A stretch of 64,000 nt of DNA from Acanthosoma haemorrhoidale (GCA_930367205.1 OV884014.1:108099638-108163637); one strand, 5' to 3'. Shown: positions 32,400 through 46,127, numbered from the stretch's first letter. Numbers and translations: made by a program. The notes: a model not told the origin generated them from the sequence alone.

Positions 32400-33040
32400 C
32401 TGGAGCAAACTGAGCTACCGGCTACAGCAAGTCACCTTTTCATAAATATTAACCACAAACCGTAGGCGCTCCACCCCGTCTTATCAGTCCGCGATAACAA
32501 CGCATTAACTATTTAGGTGGGAAATATTCTGAACAAATAAGCCATGAATTTAATGTTTAAAAAGAAGTTAAATAAACATGTGACATCAACTTGTGAGATA
32601 TTGTACTAGAGCGCGAAAGGAATAAAATTGGTAAAAGTACAACAAAAAAGCGAGTTGAAGCGTTTGTTAGAAGAGTTGTTAAGTATTCATATAGTTTATT
32701 TGTGGGTCAACAAGAAAACAATTTAGATGCTAAACACTATTAGTTATAATTAGTAATAACAGTCAGGTACAATAGAAACAAAACAAAAGTGGCGTATATT
32801 ATATGTGCAGTGTGAATTGTTATCAGGGCTAAAAACCTAACAAGTCTTTTTCATCAACTCACGCCAATCTAACAAACGCTTAAACTCATTTACAAACTCA
32901 CAGTAAAATATATAACATGTTTCAATCTAACATACTGTACCTTTGATCGTTAACATATTTTTCTATAAATGCATTAATCATTAATTGTCTTCACTTAATT
33001 AAAGATGTTATTAAAGATGTGTCCCCGCTATTTACCCACT
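32400..33040. other. Upstream flank of the coiled-coil ORF, no gene seen
   Basis: GC-richer up to about 32500 (likely 5' UTR/promoter of the minus-strand ORF), then AT-rich without features. Confidence 0.4.
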
Positions 33041-33046
33041 TGACTG

Positions 33047-33231
33047 ACAATGCAGCCAAATGTCTCCAACATTTCCAGAATGGAATCATGCGAAAAGTGG
33101 TCTGACATACCTCTCTCGAGAGGTTAAAGAACCGAAATATACAAAAATAATTTGTAAATAGATTCGCCTAAGGATCTATAATTATATATAATTATCTTTA
33201 AATTTAAAGGGGCTATGAAAGAAAAAAAAAA
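33047..33231 (+). mobile_element. Short LINE-derived copy with internal deletion
   Basis: Starts at the same family position as the copy at 55261 (CAGCCAAATGTCTCCAACAT), runs to CTCTCGAGAGGTTAAAGAAC, then jumps about 350 bp to the tail (TTTGTAAATAGATTCGCC ... GGGGCTATGAAAG, A run). It is 5' truncated and internally deleted. Confidence 0.82.
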
Positions 33232-33234
33232 TTT

Positions 33235-34466
33235 AGACATAAATATCATTATTACTAAATAGTTGTAAAAGGCAGATCAGAATTAATAAATTTGAATTAT
33301 CTACACTACTGATTAAAACTCCTTCAAACTGAACAGAAATGCTTGTCATATTTAAGGTCGAAAACTTAGGGTCAAGTCTAGGCCAGGTTACAGTTTCAGC
33401 CAAACCAGGCCTTACGGTCAAGACCTGTGACCCTACAAACATTTGGGCTCTGTGTAATACATTTTTTGTTTAAAATTATGACCTATTTAATTAAAGTCCT
33501 GTTCTGTCTCTATTTTACTATTTAGAAGATAAAACAATTATATTACTACTTTCTAAGATGTTACATTAGTAACCCGAAACACATTAAGGAATCATTTTTT
33601 CATGGTTCAACCTTTAAGGCACATTAGGAACGGCTGACAAAGATTCTACAAATAGTTTTAGTTACCTTTTGTCATAATAGATAATTAGTATGTCATCAAA
33701 GTCATATTATTAATGAGGTAATCTTTTCAACTTGAGACCCTATCCAAAATATATAAAAACGCATTCAATTATGATCCTTCGTTTCTTTTTTTTTTTTTTT
33801 TTTAAAGGCAGGTTTTATTTTCAGTTCCAAGAATACAGGGAATATAGTACAGAGAATATTATGTTGCATAAAACACGGTTCGAGTTAAAGTTGTTAACAC
33901 TAACCTGATGACAGGTGATTTAATATTGATAATAAGAGTGACAAGATCTTCAATCTGACACACTACTAAAATAATGAACTGTTTTTTTAATAATATTGAT
34001 GTATTGGTTAGTTTGAAACAATGCGGACTGGCTGGCACACTGATGAAGACATAAATGTTTCTGAATTAGAGATTTTTATTTGTGGTTCTGGTCCCAGTAT
34101 TATTTACAGTTCTTAATAATTATTAATAGCCACAGAAAAAAACATACTTGCAAGATGAGGACTCGAGCTCATATTGGGGAGGGCCCGAGTTCTGCAAGCA
34201 TATTGTTTTATTTATAATTTTAATAATTATAACGTTTTCTGGTTTAACAATCAGAACAATGGTTAGACTATCGTTGACCGGTCGAGAACACATCCTGTTG
34301 GTTAAGATATCATGAGAAACATCAAAAAGGAAACAGGTGTGGTTTTTACTCGATAGTCGATCTCTCACTACTTCCTATGGCTATTTATCTTGTGTTCATT
34401 GTTTAAAAACATATAATTATATGAGGCGTATGGTTTGATAAATTAATAATGAAATGGTAGCACGAG
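33235..34466. other. Intergenic DNA, no gene seen
   Basis: AT-rich, with a T20-type run near 33790. Nothing recognised. Confidence 0.5.
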
Positions 34467-36419
34467 ATTGGTCCCAATAACATTAAGATTGGTCTGTCTG
34501 TCTGTTGAGCTAGCTATATGAATACATTGGTCCCAATAACATTAAGATTGGTCTGTCTGTCTGTTGAGCTATATGAATGCATTGGTCCCGATAACATTAA
34601 GATTGGTCTGTCTGTCAGTTGAGCTATATGAATACATTGGTCCTGATAACATTAAGATTGGTCTGTCTGTCAGTTGAGCTATATGAATACATTGGTCCCA
34701 ATAACATTAAGATTGGTCTGTCTGTCTGTTGAGCTATATGAATGCATTGGTCCCGATAACATTAAGATTGGTCTGTCTGTCTGTTGAGCTATATGAATAC
34801 ATTGGTCCCAATAACATTAAGATTGGTCTGTCTGTCAGTTGAGCTATATAAATACATTGGTCCCAATAACATTAAGATTGGTCTGTCTGTCTGTTGAGCT
34901 ATATGAATACATTGGTCCCAATAACATTAAGATTGGTCTGTCTGTCTGTTGAGCTATATGAATGCATTGGTCCCGATAACATTAAGATTGGTCTGTCTGT
35001 CTGTTGAGCTATATGAATGCATTGGTCCCGATAACATTAAGATTGGTCTGTCTGTTGAGCTATATGAATACATTGGTCCCAATAACATTAAGATTGGTCT
35101 GTCTGTCTGTTGAGCTATATGAATACATTGGTCCCAATAACATTAAGATTGGTCTGTCTGTTGAGCTATATGAATACATTGGTCCCAATAACATTAAGAT
35201 TGGTCTGTCTGTCTGTTGAGCTATATGAATGCATTGGTCCCGATAACATTAAGATTGGTCTGTCTGTCTGTTGAGCTATATGAATGCATTGGTCCCGATA
35301 ACATTAAGATTGGTCTGTCTGTCTGTTGAGCTATATGAATACATTGGTCCCGATAACATTAAGATTGGTCTGTCTGTCTGTTGAGCTATATGAATACATT
35401 GGTCCCAATAACATTAAGATTGGTCTGTCTGTCTGTTGAGCTATATGAATACATTGGTCCCAATAACATTAAGATTGGTCTGTCTGTTGAGCTATATGAA
35501 TACATTGGTCCCGATAACATTAAGATTGGTCTGTCTGTCTGTTGAGCTATATGAATACATTGGTCCCAATAACATTAAGATTGGTCTGTCTGTTGAGCTA
35601 TATGAATACATTGGTCCCAATAACATTAAGATTGGTCTGTCTGTCTGTTGAGCTATATGAATGCATTGATCCCGATAACATTAAGATTGGTCTGTCTGTC
35701 TGTTGAGCTATATGAATACATTGGTCCCAATAACATTAAGATTGGTCTGTCTGTCTGTTGAGCTATATGAATACATTGGTCCCAATAACATTAAGATTGG
35801 TCTGTCTGTTGAGCTATATGAATACATTGGTCCCAATAACATTAAGATTGGTCTGTCTGTCAGTTGAGCTATATGAATACATTGGTCCCGATAACATTAA
35901 GATTGGTCTGTCTGTCTGTTGAGCTATATGAATACATTGGTTCCAATAACATTAAGATTGGTCTGTCTGTTGAGCTATATGAATACATTGGTCCCAATAA
36001 CATTAAGATTGGTCTGTCTGTCTGTTGAGCTATATGAATGCATTGGTCCCGATAACATTAAGATTGGTCTGTCTGTCTGTTGAGCTATATGAATACATTG
36101 GTCCCAATAACATTAAGATTGGTCTGTCTGTTGAGCTATATGAATACATTGGTCCCAATAACATTAAGATTGGTCTGTCTGTCTGTTGAGCTATATGAAT
36201 GCATTGGTCCCGATAACATTAAGATTGGTCTGTCTGTCTGTTGAGCTATATGAATACATTGGTCCCAATAACATTAAGATTGGTCTGTCTGTTGAACTAT
36301 ATGAATACATTGGTCCCGATAACATTAAGATTGGTCTGTCTGTTGAGCTATATGAATACATTGGTCCCGATAACATTAAGATTGGTCCGTCTGTCTGTTG
36401 AGCTATATTAATACATTGG
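34467..36419. repeat. Satellite array, about 36 units of 51-55 bp
   Basis: A head-to-tail array with unit ATTGGTCCC(A/G)ATAACATT, then AAGATTGGTCTGTCTGTC(TGTT) and GAGCTATATGAAT(A/G)C. Units are 55 bp, or 51 bp when one CTGT is missing from the internal CTGT microsatellite. Some carry CAGTTGAG in place of CTGTTGAG. By hand I count 36 units, all in one orientation. Open frames of 71-79 codons inside it are a by-product of the repeat and not genes. Confidence 0.97.
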
Positions 36420-36424
36420 AGTTT

Positions 36425-39400
36425 CACCATATTCCATAATACACATGCTGCTTACTTTTTGCTTGAATTCAAAGCAACGACAAGTATGAAAACCAAATCT
36501 CAAGACCCATGTAACGCTCAAAGTATAGATTTTTGTTCATGAAATTTGTGCATTTTATTTTCCCCAATTTTATTTCAGGTTTAATAATTTGAATAGAATT
36601 TCATTAAACCTCCCGCGAAATAATTATTCAATACGAATTGTACGCTTTACTTAAAAGTATTTAAGTAACTGCATTTGCTTTATTTCCTATATATTTGCTA
36701 TATATATGCTATTTAACTTCCTAGCAATAATTAAAAGAATGAATGCCGTAATATATCAAAAGCAGTGGATGGTGAAAGGATTGAGATGGCATTGGGAACT
36801 GTCAACTGTCAACGAAGAGGGGGAGTCGATTGTTAGAGAAAAGAAGTTGTTATTTGGGTTTGAGAGATTGTAGTTGTTACGCATATTAAAGTAGATCGCA
36901 TATAAACAAGTACTCAATATTTAATTGTAACGCTTAATTAGTAACGCTAAATATATTTCATAAGCGATGATGTCAAATTATCAATTGATAGTAATCAACC
37001 TATCTGCGATAAAAGCTTTTAAATACATGTAAAATACATTTTTATCAAACTTCTTTAAAAAAAGATAAAATCAAGAAAGTATATTTAAAAAAAAAAACTT
37101 TTTCAACAGATTTTCAGTAACCTAGACATTTAAAAAAATATTTCCTTCGCAAATCAACGAATAAAATGTTAATAAACTCGTGCCGAGTGACAGGTGTGAA
37201 TTATGAATTCCTTTTGCATTTCCTGTGTCCTATACACAGAATTTGGTTTACACTTACTTGTTTTTCAAATAAGCCAGTTCATTATGATCTAATGACATAT
37301 TTGTAAGATAAAATTATTCAAGAAAAAAAGTTGAATTAATTAGTTGACTAACTATACTAAGTTAAGAGCTAAGAGATGAATACGAACTGTTTAACTTTTA
37401 AGCAACAAGCCTCTACGTAGTGTTTCAGAAGAGAAGATTTAGCAGGTTCTTCAAAGGACACTCTTGTATACCCAAGGACATGGGACTTTAATAAATGACT
37501 CCAAGTCCCTAATAAGTTCAACTTGGCCGGCTAAGTCTCAAGCACAAAGTGTAGCGAACATGAACAATACTGTTTATGCTATAGTGCTTTACGGCATTAA
37601 TAAACAATAGTCGATTTTTTACGCACGTATCTGTGGATGTATCGGTTCGGATATCGCCTCATAGATTTTCACTAAATATATTCATGTAAAACATTTCGGC
37701 ATAGTGTGTGTGTGTGTTTGTGAATCAAGGCGTCACTGCGAGCTGTTCCGAGGATTGGCGTAAGAAGTGCACTGCTAACCAAATATTCGAGCACAGTTCA
37801 CAAGTATTTATTGAACAGTCCATCCTTGAACCATTTCACAGCGAGGCCCTGGTCCACGCATGTCAACAATGTTAAACTGACAAATTTCAAATAATGATAA
37901 GCAAGATTATTAAGAACCCTGAATCATGACGCCCAAACAACTCTCAGACAAACAAAACGCAACATCTCCGGAGATTCAAGTAGGATTTATTAACAAGTAG
38001 CCTCCAAAAACGTTTGAAAATATCAAACAAAACAATGCCGAAATCTCACGCTTTTTTTTTTTTCACAAACCAAATAGCGAGTAATAATTAAACGAACCCG
38101 GCTACTCAACCAAATTCGAGTCTATCTACTCCCAGATCCAGATATTCTTCCCTCTTTTACCTCCGAGTACGTTCTCTTGCTCGCCATCCCCTGTGGCATC
38201 GAATCTTAATTCGGACGGGAGCCCGTGTGACGCCGGGAACAAATAAAAAGATGCAGCCATCTCATGATCGGAATTAAAACTTTTCTAATTACATGTTGAG
38301 AGGAGCATCAAATTATAGTTGACGTCACGAAATTAGAAGCGTCAGACCCGCAATACACGGGGTGCCGTGTTGCCGCTCTGTGCATACTTCTCTTCTATGT
38401 ATGTGGTGTCTTTACTCCGATAATGTCAATCATTAAGCAAAGTAGTGATTAGTCCCCAACACTGAATGACAGTGACTATTTCACTTTTAAGGATATTTTT
38501 TATTAAATAGGCTAACATTTGTTTAAATAATTTTAGAACACCTCTGCAATTTAAATTTATTCATTTAACAGTTGCTTTGATAATGGTAGATGATCTACAA
38601 ATGATCCCGTTAGTTAAAACATTCCTAAACTTGTAGCTCAGGAGGTATCTAATATGCTTATTGATTGACATGATCCTTGACAAAAAGTATTAGGTTGTAC
38701 ATTAAAAGTTCAATATACTCGCTTTAGTGGTCATAATTAAACTTGGCTATCTTGGTAAGAGCTGGGCGGAAGTCATCATCGCCGACTTGGTGACGGCGGG
38801 AGCACTCGCGTACTCGTGGCCTCTTTTGTCCTCTACAGTGAAAGAGTGGTCGGCAAAGACAAAAGACTCCCCCGAACACACAATACCTATGACGTTAGCT
38901 GCCTCCTGCCACCAACTGCTAATGATGAAGGGGGTATTGCTTTCAGCGAGATGAAGCCTGCAGCGAGGAAGGGCTAAGTGAGATGAAAGGCACAGCCCTT
39001 CATCGAGCCCAAAACAAAACGAAGCAGTCATATAGCCAATATTAGGGCTAAGAACAATGTTTATGTCATGCCGGCTGTTGGTCTGTTCTACCCCAACGGT
39101 TGGTAAATACGCCCCAAATGAAATTTAAAAGTGCATTCTACAACACAAAGCTAATGTTTGCTTAACTTTATAGTTTTAATTATTATTAATCAACAGGAAG
39201 CAAATAAAGTACTGTTTAGGTCGGGTCAAGTTATTCTCATAAAAGTTTTAAGTTTTGATTTTGGGGTCATTTTGGAAATAGGGACACCCCACTGATATCT
39301 AGCATTATTTTCGTTATTTTGCCACCTTTCTTCTTTCCAGTAATGTTTTATCTATATTTGTGTTTACTTTGACCCGTCTTAATGAACCTTGTTACTTGAT

Positions 39401-39690
39401 AATATTCTAGTTCAGTTTTGTGATTTAGCTGCTGAAGTAGATACGAAGGAAAAAACGGTTTTGTTTCATCAATCTAAGGGGCTATTGCATAGGAAAAAAA
39501 TGTGTTCTAATGGCCATCAAATGAAACTTTACCTAGGCGAAAAAGGATAGATGGAGATGCAACGTGAGAGGCTGCAAAGAAACCTTTGGATTGAAAAAAG
39601 GAACATTTTTGGAAAACACTAATTTGCCACTTAATAAATTTGTTATTTTGCTATTCTGCTGGACAAAAGAATATACATAAACTTTTGACA
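36425..39690. other. Intergenic DNA, no gene seen
   Basis: Mostly AT-rich. A GC-richer patch at 38100-38400 holds a palindromic TGACGTCA. A protein-like open stretch on both strands at 38747-39031 has no family I recognise. A GT run lies near 37705. Confidence 0.45.
38320..38327. promoter_or_regulatory. Perfect CRE-type palindrome TGACGTCA
   Basis: An 8-bp full CREB/ATF site in a locally GC-richer patch (38100-38400). No start codon with convincing coding sequence follows nearby, so a promoter role is only a possibility. Confidence 0.25.
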
Positions 39691-39699
39691 GTAGTCAAC

Positions 39700-40140
39700 A
39701 AAAATTTATTAAGATAAAATTACAATCTGCCTTTTATTAGGCAATGAGTAATTGAGATAAATGTCATCATTCATACCATATTTACAATTCATCATTCACT
39801 CGCTCATTCATACAATATTTACAAACAGCCCAGAGGCCCCCCAAGCCACATGGTTGTCACCTCCCTCGCATGCGAAGGAGGAAGCGGAGTCCTGGGGAGT
39901 CCCCCACGCCCCTACGTCAGCCGCGTCACTGGATAAGAGCCAGCGGAGGCTGACCAAGAGCGCGAGAGCCACAGACGCTCAGGACATGATTAGAGAAACT
40001 GGCCATTGCCAGGACTCCCACTGTCACTTATTTATAGCAGGTCACGAGGCCACTGCCGTTTAAGTCTCCGAGGAGGATTATAGGGATGAGTGGTGCAGTG
40101 CAATGACTGTGCTAGGGAATTAGGGTGGTTGGATAGGTTA
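39700..40140 (-). mobile_element. 3' end of the Jockey-like LINE, minus strand
   Basis: The reverse complement carries the last ORF2 codons (around CCTCGGAGACTTAAACGGCA, then the stop near 40040), followed by the long form of the 3' UTR, including the segment of about 170 bp missing from the 3628-7095 copy. The end is marked by CTTAATAAATTTTTG. It is heavily 5' truncated and inactive. Confidence 0.9.
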
Positions 40141-40144
40141 CACA

Positions 40145-43100
40145 TAAACTAAATTTTGTCAAGAGGAACTAGGATTAGCAACCCATACTATTACAGATTG
40201 GAAAAATATGTTTGTATCTGACATGTGGGGGGGGGGCATCCTACGCCCGCATTATTAACATAACAGGAATGAACTACCAGCATCGTTCACAAAATTATGT
40301 AGATCCCACCAATGGTAGTCATACACAACGAAGTTAATGCTTATCGGGTTTAGAATTCAAAAACAAAGGGAAAAAAAGGTACAGAGAAACAACACGCATG
40401 AAAGTTAGAACTAGACTGTTTATTTCAAGACTATAACCCTGTATATTTACATTCGTAAATATACGTTCGGGGATTAAGGTTGAGTGCTGATGCTGCCCGG
40501 AGCTTAACTACGAATTGAATCGTTATGGGCACAAGCAAAGGCAAGAAACAAAAAAGAACATGGTATAAGAAGAAGTTTGATAGACTCATATTTGTGTGAA
40601 TTTTTATAGCGCAACAGAAATAACAGTGTTAGGGGGCTGTAAGAATAGCAAATTGCACTCTTGGACAGCCTTACCTCGTTAGCACCAACTCTGGAATCTC
40701 GCCGTCTTCAATCCAACTCCATTATTTTTCTTATAGAAAAATACCTGTTGAGCTGTATTATTAAAATTGAACCATTAGTTGAATAAGCTATTTTAATTAC
40801 AAAGGGGAATCTGAAAAATAACTCCGAATGCCCTTTTGACACTAATTTATTGGTAACACAATTCCAGCCAACCCATTCAATCTGGCAATTCTATAAATTA
40901 TATCAGTTTAAGCTGATCACATAAACAAAAAAAAAACAACCTATAAATCTATATAACATGCAAATATCCATATAAATAATAAATATAAATTAAAATTAAA
41001 TCTTTCGATTATGACAAATACCTTAATTGCGCAATTAAATTAATACTAAAATACCCTGGGTAAAATTTAGTGAGACACATTGGCGAACATGAAGAAGCAC
41101 GCCGAGCTGTGGAGGCATCTGGTCGGCTAGCAGCACGTAGACGATGTTCCGCCTCGAGCTGCAATGGAGGAAAGGCATTCGTCCTTATCCAATTCCATGG
41201 AGATACAGCGAAGTTCTTCCGTCTCGGTTGATTCCGTAATAATAAAGAAAAAAAAACAGTGAAGCCCCCAGATTCCAATGAAAGGGAGAAAACGGCCTCC
41301 AAACTGCCGATAACCGAACTTCTTCGGAAAATCAATCGTAATTACTGCGATTGATGATAAAGATGGAAGATTAATTTTCGCATGGGTTGCACTGGGGAAC
41401 TAGACACCATACGGAGTGAACGGGTACGTGAATATCTGTGCTCACGACGACAGCCAATTGTCCACTGCTCTGTTAATACCCTTTGCACTCGTAAGTAGGC
41501 AAAGGTGAGCCCCGGTGTACCGGCTAAGCGTAAACAATACGAGATACGCTCGCCTGACGCTAATTATTTATAATTATACAAAAAATAAATAATTAATAAA
41601 TAAATGAACAATAAATAATTACACAATAAACAATTATAATGATATCACTCTTCGTGATAACAATAATTGAGCGGCCGAAACAAACAGTAATAATTTGTTC
41701 AATCAATTAATAAATGACATTGTAAATTTTTAGCCACCAGAATAAATATGTTCAAATACTAAAACATCTTTTACTAAACACTTTCCCCGAACCTTTGTCC
41801 CCGAACAGACAATAGACTAGAGAAATAATATAAAACAATCAGGGGTCCCTATTCCCAAAAAGACCCTGATTTTGTTCACCATGTTTGAGAACACAATAAA
41901 GCCGATAAAAGAAAAATAATTTCAGACATATCCAAAAACAGTTTTTGAGCCAACAACAGAAATGTCTTCATACGTTCCAAGGCGGGATTTGTGGAAAATT
42001 GGAGCCTAGTAGGCACCCCAGTCCCACATGTCAGGCGGTGTTATAGGACCCGAGGTCCGGCTGGAAGGATGTGAATAAAAAACACACATCAGTAGAATCC
42101 ACCGATGACTGTATTGCTGCGATGAGATTTGTTGTTGATTAGGCCAGAGGCGGACAGGGATGGCCCCAATATGTCTAATGATTATCAAGGTTATATTTAA
42201 GTTCAGTGATGTACAGCTAAGTTGAAGCATATTTCTCTTTTTCAAATACAAAAACATTAATATAATAGAAACAATGTTGGTCTAATATACAATGTGTATA
42301 GTCTAAAACAGAACATCGTTGGTTATAAATAAAATCTTCTTTCAAGTGCACGTCAATTTTAATTTAGTAAATAATATAAATAAAAAAACCTAATTTCAAA
42401 AAAAATAGACGGTTATCGAAAAGATTTATTCCTAAAATATTATGCCCTAAGCCCATACATTTGAGTAATTGATCTATAGATTAATATCGATGTTCGCAAT
42501 ATTTTTAAATAATGGATTCTCTCTACGTTTTCATGTAACTATACAATTTGTGTTTATTTATTTTTTTAAATACCTACAATATAAATACCTTCCTCTCATA
42601 GTGGATTTCTCTATTTTAGAGGTACAAGAGAAAATCCTTCATAACGAGACGATAAAATCATAATGAAAGCAAGGACTAGTAACAGAATAATGAACGGTAT
42701 AACCAAATCAAATGAAATAAATATATAAAAATCTGAAAAGGTATTAAAACTGAAAAAAATTCTAAATAAAAAATGTATTGACTTGCCTGCAGCCGGAGAA
42801 ATTTTTGTGATCACTCCATAACGAACTTTCCACTGAAAAAAACAAAACAATGGCATTATTAGTAATTATGTTTAAATAGATGAAGTCAAGTGAGATACAT
42901 CATTAGACAATTAAGGATTCGTTTCAGCTACGAAAAAACTGCTATTTTGGTTATTGAGGCATTCGCCCACGGTTACAAACATTTTAAATATGTGGACTGT
43001 GTTTAGAACCTTAGCATTAGTAAGAAAAAAAATTCACACTAAGGAAATTTGTTCAATCCTTTTATAGTTCTTTATCTGTAGCGAGGGCTTGCTTCAATAA

Positions 43101-43580
43101 ATTCACTATATTTGACAGCATGATAGGCAGAACTAGCAAATGTCCACCGAAATGAAGTACACACCTCCCGGCAAAGGAGGAAAACGAAAGACTTCTAATT
43201 AACCCCTCTTGGTTGATTCCATAAGTTTTATTGAAATATTTTTACTTAAATAGACATAAAAAAAAAGGTTTATAGAACAATTCCTACTGATTGGAACAGT
43301 ACATGTTGCTACCCACGGTCACGGCTGTTTTATTTAAATATTTAAAAAAAATCATTACTACTTTGAGTATTTTTTTTAATTACAGTCCAATAAACCATAC
43401 TGCCCCACAAAAAAGTGACACACTAACACAAATTCAAATATTTGCTTCCTCATAGAATTATTTCAGCTTTCAGTTCTTTTATAATTAATATTAAACGTTT
43501 TCACTGATAAGATACTATAAATATGAAGAAAAAATCCAATAAATTTTTCAAAAAAGTTTTTTTTTAATTTAATTTAAAAA
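40145..43580. other. Intergenic DNA, no gene seen
   Basis: A GC-richer patch at 41060-41340 is open in several frames on both strands without a consistent protein. The remainder is AT-rich with no recognised element. Confidence 0.45.
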
Positions 43581-43585
43581 ATTGT

Positions 43586-44115
43586 TTTGACGGTCCAAGC
43601 CAAAGATATGCAGCCCGTGCATTGAATTTACCTGAAACTACTGATCAATTACACGTTATCGTGAGATTAGGTCGGCGGCGAGTGACAGAGCCAAGAGATG
43701 ACCGGTGTATTGTACTTCACTTTGGCATCGGTTTTCAACTGCTACTGAGACTGCTCAACTTCCTCGTACAACTCGGGTTGAAGCATTATGTACAGAAACT
43801 GTTAGAAGAAGACTTGCTGAAGTGAACTTAAACCCTTAGAGTCCAACACCAGGGTCATTGTTGAAAGGAGAACATCGTAGAACTCGTTTGGAATTTGCAC
43901 GGGAACACGTTATGTAAAAAGAAAATGGATGGAGCAACGTTCTGTTTTCAGATGAGTAACGTTTCTTTCTTTATACACCACATGGGCGGATGTGAGTTTA
44001 CCGAAGGCCTGGTGAGCGCTATGCTGAGGGTTGTCACTGGGAGAGTTTGGTGTGGGGTAGAATTTCTTTAACGGCAAACACAGAGCTCTACGATGTTCTC
44101 TGGTCAACAATGACC
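43586..44115 (+). pseudogene. Tc1-like transposase, degenerate
   Basis: Pieces of an insect Tc1-like transposase can be followed on the plus strand through several frames: GPSQRYAARALNLP (helix-turn-helix), RRRVTEPRDDR (linker), RVEALCTETVRRRLAEVNL (second DNA-binding region), KGEHRRTRLEFAREHV, WSNVLFSDE with the first catalytic Asp at 43951-43953, RRPGERYAEGCHWE and VWGRISLTANTELYDV. In-frame stops include the TAA right after SDE at 43957. At least two frameshifts are needed, and the rest of the catalytic domain beyond about 44115 is missing or unrecognisable. It is an old, dead copy. Confidence 0.85.
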
Positions 44116-44119
44116 CTGA

Positions 44120-45275
44120 TGTTGGTTTCTGAGAGTGCACCATTCACTTCATCAAGTCTTCTTATGACAGTTTATGCACAAATAAATCTATGTATGAATA
44201 TTTTATTACACACTAGTGCTTTCAACAGCTCAGGCTGCCATTGCATATACGGATATGTGGGAATAAATCGTTCTTGATGGATCGTAAATAAGACACCTGC
44301 CTGGTCAATAATCGGGGACATCTCCAAAGACAGTCAGGTGAAAACATAAGATTTTCTGATTTCGCGAAAATCCAAAAAGAAAAAAACCTAATTTTAAAAA
44401 ATAAAGTTCCGTATTAATGATGCCTGACAGACATGCTAAACATGCAATCAGGAAATTTGTCAAGAGAAAAAAAAGGCCTAATTTTCGAAAATATTTCATA
44501 GAACAGACGGACTGAGTGCGTGCCTTAAAACCGAAATGGGCAGCAATAAATCGGCGAGAGATAGAGAAGGCTGTGGTCGCGTGCGTCAGGACGCCCTTAT
44601 CTTCACCGCCTTCTTTCAGTCAGGTCGATCCCTCCTACACGTAGCGTATACGTATCGGCAACGTATCCGGCAAGAATAGCACGAGGTATCATCACCAATG
44701 TAACATGTCATTTACCAATGTAAGCCAAAATATAGACATTTATTAATAATTAAAGGGAAGGAAATACTTCCAGGACAACTAACAGGGGTGGTTATCCAAA
44801 CCTTTAACCTTAATAGCAAACCAAATCCCAAGCCAAATAACCCTTTATAAAGTTATCATTTAAAAATCATCAGTCATGAATTAATCACAACTAATGATAC
44901 TATAAAGACTGGCTGCTTCTGGTGGTCGCGGATCCCCCCTGAACCCCCTCCTTAAGAATTTCAAGGATCCGTGCTCGCCTGCTGCTGAATTAGGGGGGTA
45001 GGAATTTATATTCGATGGGGGGGGGGAGTTTTATATTAACGGGGTCTTGAGCTGTAGTTGCCACTGTGGTCTGGAATATTTACTGCTTAGGGCCCTGTAC
45101 TTTGTCATTATCATTCCCACCTTCAGCCTTTAGGATTGTATACTACCAACCAGTGGCCGGCCCCTCTCTTCCAGCTACCCCCAAACCGACCCAAACACCA
45201 GTGTCATATCGAAGAAGAATCCTCGACAGAATGAGTTGAGCAACACTTTTTTTTTTGTTACTTTGTGGTTAATGT
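44120..45275. other. Intergenic DNA, no gene seen
   Basis: GC-richer patches at 44530-44690 and 44920-45240 have no coherent reading frame. A G10 run lies near 45020. Confidence 0.45.
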
Positions 45276-45277
45276 TC

Positions 45278-45463
45278 GCATTCATACAGTATTTACTGAA
45301 CAGCCTCCCCTAGAGACCTCCGAAATACAATGGTTTTGTCACCTTCCTCGCATACGAAAGAGGAAGCGGAGTCTTGGGAAGTCCCCCGCGCTCCTCCATC
45401 AGCCGCTTCACAGGATATGAGCCAGTGGAGGATGGCCAAGATCGCGAAACATACAGACACTCA
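45278..45463 (-). mobile_element. 3' UTR fragment of the Jockey-like LINE
   Basis: The reverse complement matches the long-form 3' UTR segment (for example GCGGAGTC(T/C)TGGG(A/G)AGTCCCC) at 39804-39990, with about 15% divergence. No ORF2 is left. It ends close to where the dispersed repeat at 45490 begins. Confidence 0.8.
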
Positions 45464-45489
45464 TAACTTCAATACGGAAGTAATCTATA

Positions 45490-46127
45490 TTACTTCACTA
45501 CATAAGATAAATCACCCTATACTCTATTGCATATATATTGTAAGCAAAAGTAAAATAACATGTACTAAATGTATTATAAAACTATATAAATCATTGTAAA
45601 TGTGCTAAGCAATAAAAAAGGCGGAAGCCAAGTCACACGAAAAAGGTCAGCAAGGTACCCACCGGGCCTAAGAGCCAGATGCGCGAGGGTACCACATGTC
45701 ATAAACATAACAACCCTTTTGGGCCCTCTCTACCTCCAGGGCTTGTCCCCTGGCCGGGTAGTAAGGCGGCGATCAAGTTCCTCACCAGGTGTGCGTGGGA
45801 CCCACCGCCGGCTTAGACCCTTGCAGCCTCCCAGCAGGCAAGGGGAGAGGGTACTTAAGGCATAGCTCCTGGCTCTGTTAATCAGTCTCCTCGCGAGTCT
45901 CTCGGGACCTTTACTCGGTGATGCTTGATTTCCGCTCGAACTCTGAAAACTTGACTAATTCTTTATGGAACCTCTGTACCTCTTTTCTTGAGCATAGTGC
46001 ATTGTCGGGGCACATAACAATCATAAATGGAGTCAAATAGTTACGCCGTCGTGGAACGATTGTCCAGGTTATAAACTCAAACAATCCGCACTTGTCACCA
46101 GGCGCCCCCCTAGTGACGACCCGACAT
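45490..46127 (+). repeat. Modular dispersed repeat, copy C
   Basis: From CTACATAAGATAAATCACCC it follows the middle of copies A and B. An extra segment of about 50 bp is inserted near 45645-45700. From about 45715 it follows the GC-rich tail of copy A to the common end GTGACGACCCGACA (about 46127). Open frames here (for example 45602-45865) arise from the repeat, since copy A has nearly the same one. Confidence 0.75.

Noticed and set aside
35004..36430. Open frames of 71-79 codons on both strands
   Set aside because: They are translations of the satellite repeat whose unit happens to lack stops in some frames.
38747..39031. Protein-like open frames on both strands
   Set aside because: No recognisable domain, start context or splice signal.
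41009..41335. GC-richer patch open on both strands (108 codons on the minus strand)
   Set aside because: No single frame gives a coherent protein, and frames interrupt each other. It is probably an old repeat or chance.
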